Position numbers and translations under genes: made by a program
NCBI GenBank assembly: GCA_963842295.1
Contig: CAWJFY010000008.1
Span: forward strand, 39,726-103,725
Direction of reading: 5' to 3'
Source: JAJNBA01 sp963842295
GTDB taxonomy: Bacteria; Actinomycetota; UBA4738; HRBIN12
DNA: 64,000 bases
Part shown: one piece after another, positions 61,729 through 64,000 of the stretch
How the letters are laid out: each line of letters starts with the position of its first letter
How positions within the stretch are numbered: position 1 is the stretch's first letter
Notes under the pieces: model-generated
Seen by the model: the letters and a program-made list of their open reading frames with translations, nothing else
Told to the model about the DNA's origin: nothing
Database searches by the model: none

Positions 61729-62537
61729 GAGGAACGAGCGGCGCGGCGGCCGGCGCCGCGCGACCGCAGGATGACCCAGACGAGCACCGCGGCGACGCCG
61801 GCCGCCCCGAGGGCGGCCGCGAAGCTCGCTCTCGGACCTGGCACCGCAGACGCGATCCGGGTACGCATCCGAACGGGCTGATGGAAATCCCGGATCGGCC
61901 AGCCGTGCTCCTCCGCGGCCTTCCTCAGCTCTTTGTCCGGATTCACGGCCACCGGGTTCCCGACCGCCTCCAGAAGGGGCAGATCGGTCGCGGAGTCGGT
62001 GTACGCGAAGGACCGAGACAGGTCGATCCCGGTGCGCTCCGCCACAGCTCTGACGGCCGAGGCCTTCTCCTCGCCGTACGCGTAGTACTCGAGCTCCCCC
62101 GTATACCGACCGTCCGCACCGATCGCCGCACGGGTGGCGATCACGCCGGAGACGCCGAAGTGGCGCGCCAGCGGCCGAACGACCTCCTCCGGCGAAGACG
62201 ACACGATGTAGATGCGCCTCCCCTCGGATCGATGGAGCTCCATCAGATCAAGGGCTTCGGCGTAGACGTAGGGATCGATCACGTCGAGGATCACGTCCTC
62301 GACCAGCCGCTCCACCTGCGCTCGGTCCCAACCCTTGGTGAGCTGGAGCATCCCTTCCTTGAGGCGCTCCATCTTCCCCTCGTCGGCTCCCACGAGCAGG
62401 TAGACGAGCTGCGCGTACGCGCCGCGGAGCAGCTGTCCACGCGAGACCATCCCGGCCCGGTAGAGCGGCCGCGACAGCGCGAGCGTGCTCGACCGCGAGA
62501 TGACGGTCTTGTCCAGGTCGAAGAATGCCGCTTCCAT
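61725..62537 (-). CDS. HAD-IB (SerB-like) phosphatase with C-terminal membrane helix
   Basis: A 270-residue protein: motif I FFDLDKTVISRSS, motif II YIVSSSPEEVV, motif III Lys in YGEEKASAVR, and motif IV YTDSATDLPLLEAVG. This is the subfamily of SerB and bacterial phosphoserine or lysophospholipid-related phosphatases. Residues 236-258 form a membrane helix, so the enzyme may be tethered. ATG at 62537; an ATG four codons upstream is possible. The much longer open frame upstream is not coding. Confidence 0.9.
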   Translation of the reverse strand: MEAAFFDLDKTVISRSSTLALSRPLYRAGMVSRGQLLRGAYAQLVYLLVGADEGKMERLKEGMLQLTKGWDRAQVERLVEDVILDVIDPYVYAEALDLMELHRSEGRRIYIVSSSPEEVVRPLARHFGVSGVIATRAAIGADGRYTGELEYYAYGEEKASAVRAVAERTGIDLSRSFAYTDSATDLPLLEAVGNPVAVNPDKELRKAAEEHGWPIRDFHQPVRMRTRIASAVPGPRASFAAALGAAGVAAVLVWVILRSRGAGRRAARSS

Positions 62538-62593
62538 CGAGAGAACCATCGTACGGGTACACCATGACGTTGAGGAGCAACCACGAGTTGCGC

Positions 62594-63433
62594 TCAGCTG
62601 AAGTCGATCTCTTCGCCCTCGCGTGCGAGATCGACCGAACCGCCGTCCCAGAGCTCGCGGACCCGTTCGCAGAGCGACTCCAGGTCGTCGTCGGTGTGGT
62701 TGGGGTCGTGATGGAAGAGCAGGAGACGACGCGCCCCGGCCAAACGGGCGAAATCTGCGACGTGCTGGGTGCTCGAATGTCCGAACCCCGCTCGGTCCGG
62801 GTACTCCTCCTCGGTGTACTGGCAGTCGTGGATCAGCACGTCGGCTCCAGCGGCGACCTCGAACCCCGAGACCCATTCAGGCTGCACCGTCGAGAGATCG
62901 ACGGCCAGAGCTGGTTCGTGGTCGGTGAGGTACGCGAGGCTGCGGCCAGAGTCCTCGATGCGGTAGCCGACGGTCGGGCCTCGATGGATGATCGGCCGGG
63001 CGGTGACGGTCGCCGAACCCAGCATCCACGGCTCGTCGGGCGCGTCGTGGAGCTGCAGGTGTGCCGGCACCTCCGCGAGCCGCACCGGGAAGAGGGGCGG
63101 CGAGAGGTACTGCGAGATCCGGTCCGAGAGCGAACGTGTCGGCGATTGCGGTCCCCAGATGTGGAGCTCGGTGCCGGGATCCCACAGAGGCGCGAAGAAC
63201 CCCAGGCCCTCGAGGTGGTCGAGATGCAGATGGCTGAGCAAGATGTCGATCCGCTTGGGCGAGGTGCCGTCGAGCGTGGCCCCCAACGCGCGGATCCCGG
63301 TCCCGGAATCGAGGATCACGAGGCTGCCGTCGCCGGGGCGCACCTCGATGCACGACGTGTTGCCCCCATAGCGGACGGTATCGGGGCCCGGCGACGCCAA
63401 CGAACCACGCGAGCCCCAGAACCTGGCGCGCAC
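62594..63433 (-). CDS. Metallo-beta-lactamase-fold hydrolase
   Basis: A 279-residue MBL-fold protein: VRYGGNTSCIEVRPGDG, the metal motif LSHLHLDHLEGL, DHEPAL, DVLIHDCQYTEEEY with the bridging Asp, GHSSTQHVADFARLAGARRLLLFHHDPNH. It resembles the cyclic-nucleotide phosphodiesterase/RNase Z-like branch often fused to receivers or PAS proteins. The GTG start follows the stop of the PAS gene by one base, so they form one unit. The metal ligands are complete. Confidence 0.9.
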   Translation of the reverse strand: MRARFWGSRGSLASPGPDTVRYGGNTSCIEVRPGDGSLVILDSGTGIRALGATLDGTSPKRIDILLSHLHLDHLEGLGFFAPLWDPGTELHIWGPQSPTRSLSDRISQYLSPPLFPVRLAEVPAHLQLHDAPDEPWMLGSATVTARPIIHRGPTVGYRIEDSGRSLAYLTDHEPALAVDLSTVQPEWVSGFEVAAGADVLIHDCQYTEEEYPDRAGFGHSSTQHVADFARLAGARRLLLFHHDPNHTDDDLESLCERVRELWDGGSVDLAREGEEIDFS

Positions 63434-63434
63434 G

Positions 63435-63858
63435 TCAGGCCTCCTCGACTCGCTCCCAGAACACCGCCAGGCCGCCGACGGGTTGGTCCACCTGCGCGAA
63501 CAATGGGATGCCGATGACCTCGAGGTCTCGCGTGCGCCCATCCACCGCCTCGATCCGAAGATGGCCGTGGCTGGGGATCCCGCTCCGGATCGCCTGCGAG
63601 AGGGGGAGCTTCTCGATCGGGACAGGCTCCCCGGCCTCGATCCACCGGCTTGAACGTCCTCGCGAGCTCCGCTCGACTCATCTGCGCCTCTGCATATGGG
63701 CGTCCAAGGATGGCTTCGGCCGGCTCGTTGAAGAACACGAGGTCACCCTCGGCGTCGACCAGGAGCATCGGGGTCGCGAGGTTCGCGGCGAGATCCTTCG
63801 CCAGGATCAGGGCGATGTGCCGTTGTCTCGTTCGGTTCGGCGGCGCCGGCTCCGTCAC
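63435..63858 (-). pseudogene. PAS-domain protein, single-base frameshift
   Basis: From the GTG at 63858 the protein reads IALILAKDLAANLATPMLLVDAEGDLVFFNEPAEAILG and RAELARTFKP, an ordinary PAS domain. After about 63650 the same frame becomes random, while the next frame gives IEAGEPVPIEKLPLSQAIRS, then a segment with LRIEAVDGRTRDLEV and IPLFAQ, ending at the TGA at 63435-63437. Loss of one G in CCGGTGG restores a 140-residue PAS protein. It directly precedes the MBL gene, a common sensor-hydrolase pairing. Confidence 0.7.
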
Positions 63859-63908
63859 GAGCGCGACTGTACACCCGGCCTCGGAGCCGGCGCCGCTATC
63901 CTCGGTGC

Positions 63909-64000
63909 GGAGGTGTCTGGGTTCCTGGTGGGCCCCGCGGTCTTCAAAACCGACGAGGGGGCGACGAGCTCCCTGGCGGGTTCGATTCCCGTCCGCCTCC
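63909..64000 (+). tRNA. selC: tRNA-Sec (UCA anticodon), 3' terminus at the window edge
   Basis: The 92 bases start GGAGGTGTCTGGG and end with a T arm (GCGGG-TTCGATT-CCCGT) and CCGCCTCC pairing back to the 5' end with one wobble. The anticodon loop CTTCAAA (63942-63948) gives UCA, as in Escherichia coli selC. The extended D stem, long variable arm (GAGGGGGCGACGAGCTCCC) and total length fit tRNA-Sec rather than a tRNA-Ser or a suppressor. Discriminator base and CCA lie beyond the window. Confidence 0.93.

Overview
This is a high-GC, gene-dense stretch of a bacterial chromosome, most likely from an uncultured member of the Actinomycetota. Pointers to that group are F420-type enzymes (a luciferase-like oxidoreductase and a Ddn-like protein), an actinobacterial Tad/Flp pilus locus with an Ssd-type CpaE, many GTG starts and four-base gene overlaps, several genes with a -10 box directly in front of the start codon (leaderless style), and a 1608-residue NAD-glutamate dehydrogenase. 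No rRNA, IS element, prophage or CRISPR array is visible. The assignment below phylum is not resolved.

Layout. 1-2045: end of an M24 aminopeptidase, a 5'-truncated hydantoinase B and a secreted DUF1996 protein. 2174-14867: a sugar/amino-sugar island. A leftward operon (SIS protein, NodB-type deacetylase, BadF-type sugar kinase, ABC ATPase) faces a rightward pair (GH4 glycosidase, fold-III PLP enzyme); then come KDG kinase and KDPG aldolase (leftward), and a ROK repressor with an ABC importer (rightward). The same 17-bp operator lies in both divergent control regions, so the ROK protein probably governs the whole island. 15260-20380: glutamate dehydrogenase, then a reductive pyrimidine (or hydantoin) degradation operon: F420-type luciferase-like protein, beta-ureidopropionase, dihydropyrimidinase and a cyclic-nucleotide-binding protein. 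20456-26162: a giant pseudokinase/NTPase/TPR regulator, an LppM-type lipoprotein and a secreted CAP protein. 26173-30999: the large NAD-glutamate dehydrogenase.

31193-37521: a signalling and envelope region with a broken membrane-anchored receiver-like protein carrying Gly-rich and His-Asp-Gly repeats, a DUF983 protein, a Ser/Thr kinase with an extracellular sugar-binding-like domain, an FHA-HTH regulator and a CapA-like lipoprotein. 37359-43371: a leftward Tad/Flp pilus locus (ssd, Gmad2, cpaF, tadB, tadC, flp, tadE, tadE-like) split by a DinB gene on the other strand. 43490-48209: AlkA, a GT-C membrane protein, a P1 peptidase, a Ddn-like protein, a VOC protein and a frameshifted secreted protein. 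48206-52012: a striking fusion of class III nucleotidyl cyclase, NTPase and an oligopeptide-binding domain. 52074-60457: assorted enzymes, including a dimethylglycine dehydrogenase-like flavoprotein, an ArsR/SRPBCC operon with two operators, and a ubiquitin-like MoaD protein coupled to a BNR-repeat protein. 60664-63858: SGNH lipoprotein, HAD phosphatase, metallo-hydrolase and a frameshifted PAS protein. The window ends in a tRNA-Sec gene (UCA anticodon), so the organism probably makes selenoproteins.

Three genes (near 31955, 47808 and 63645) each need one single-base correction to read through. This could be assembly error or real decay.
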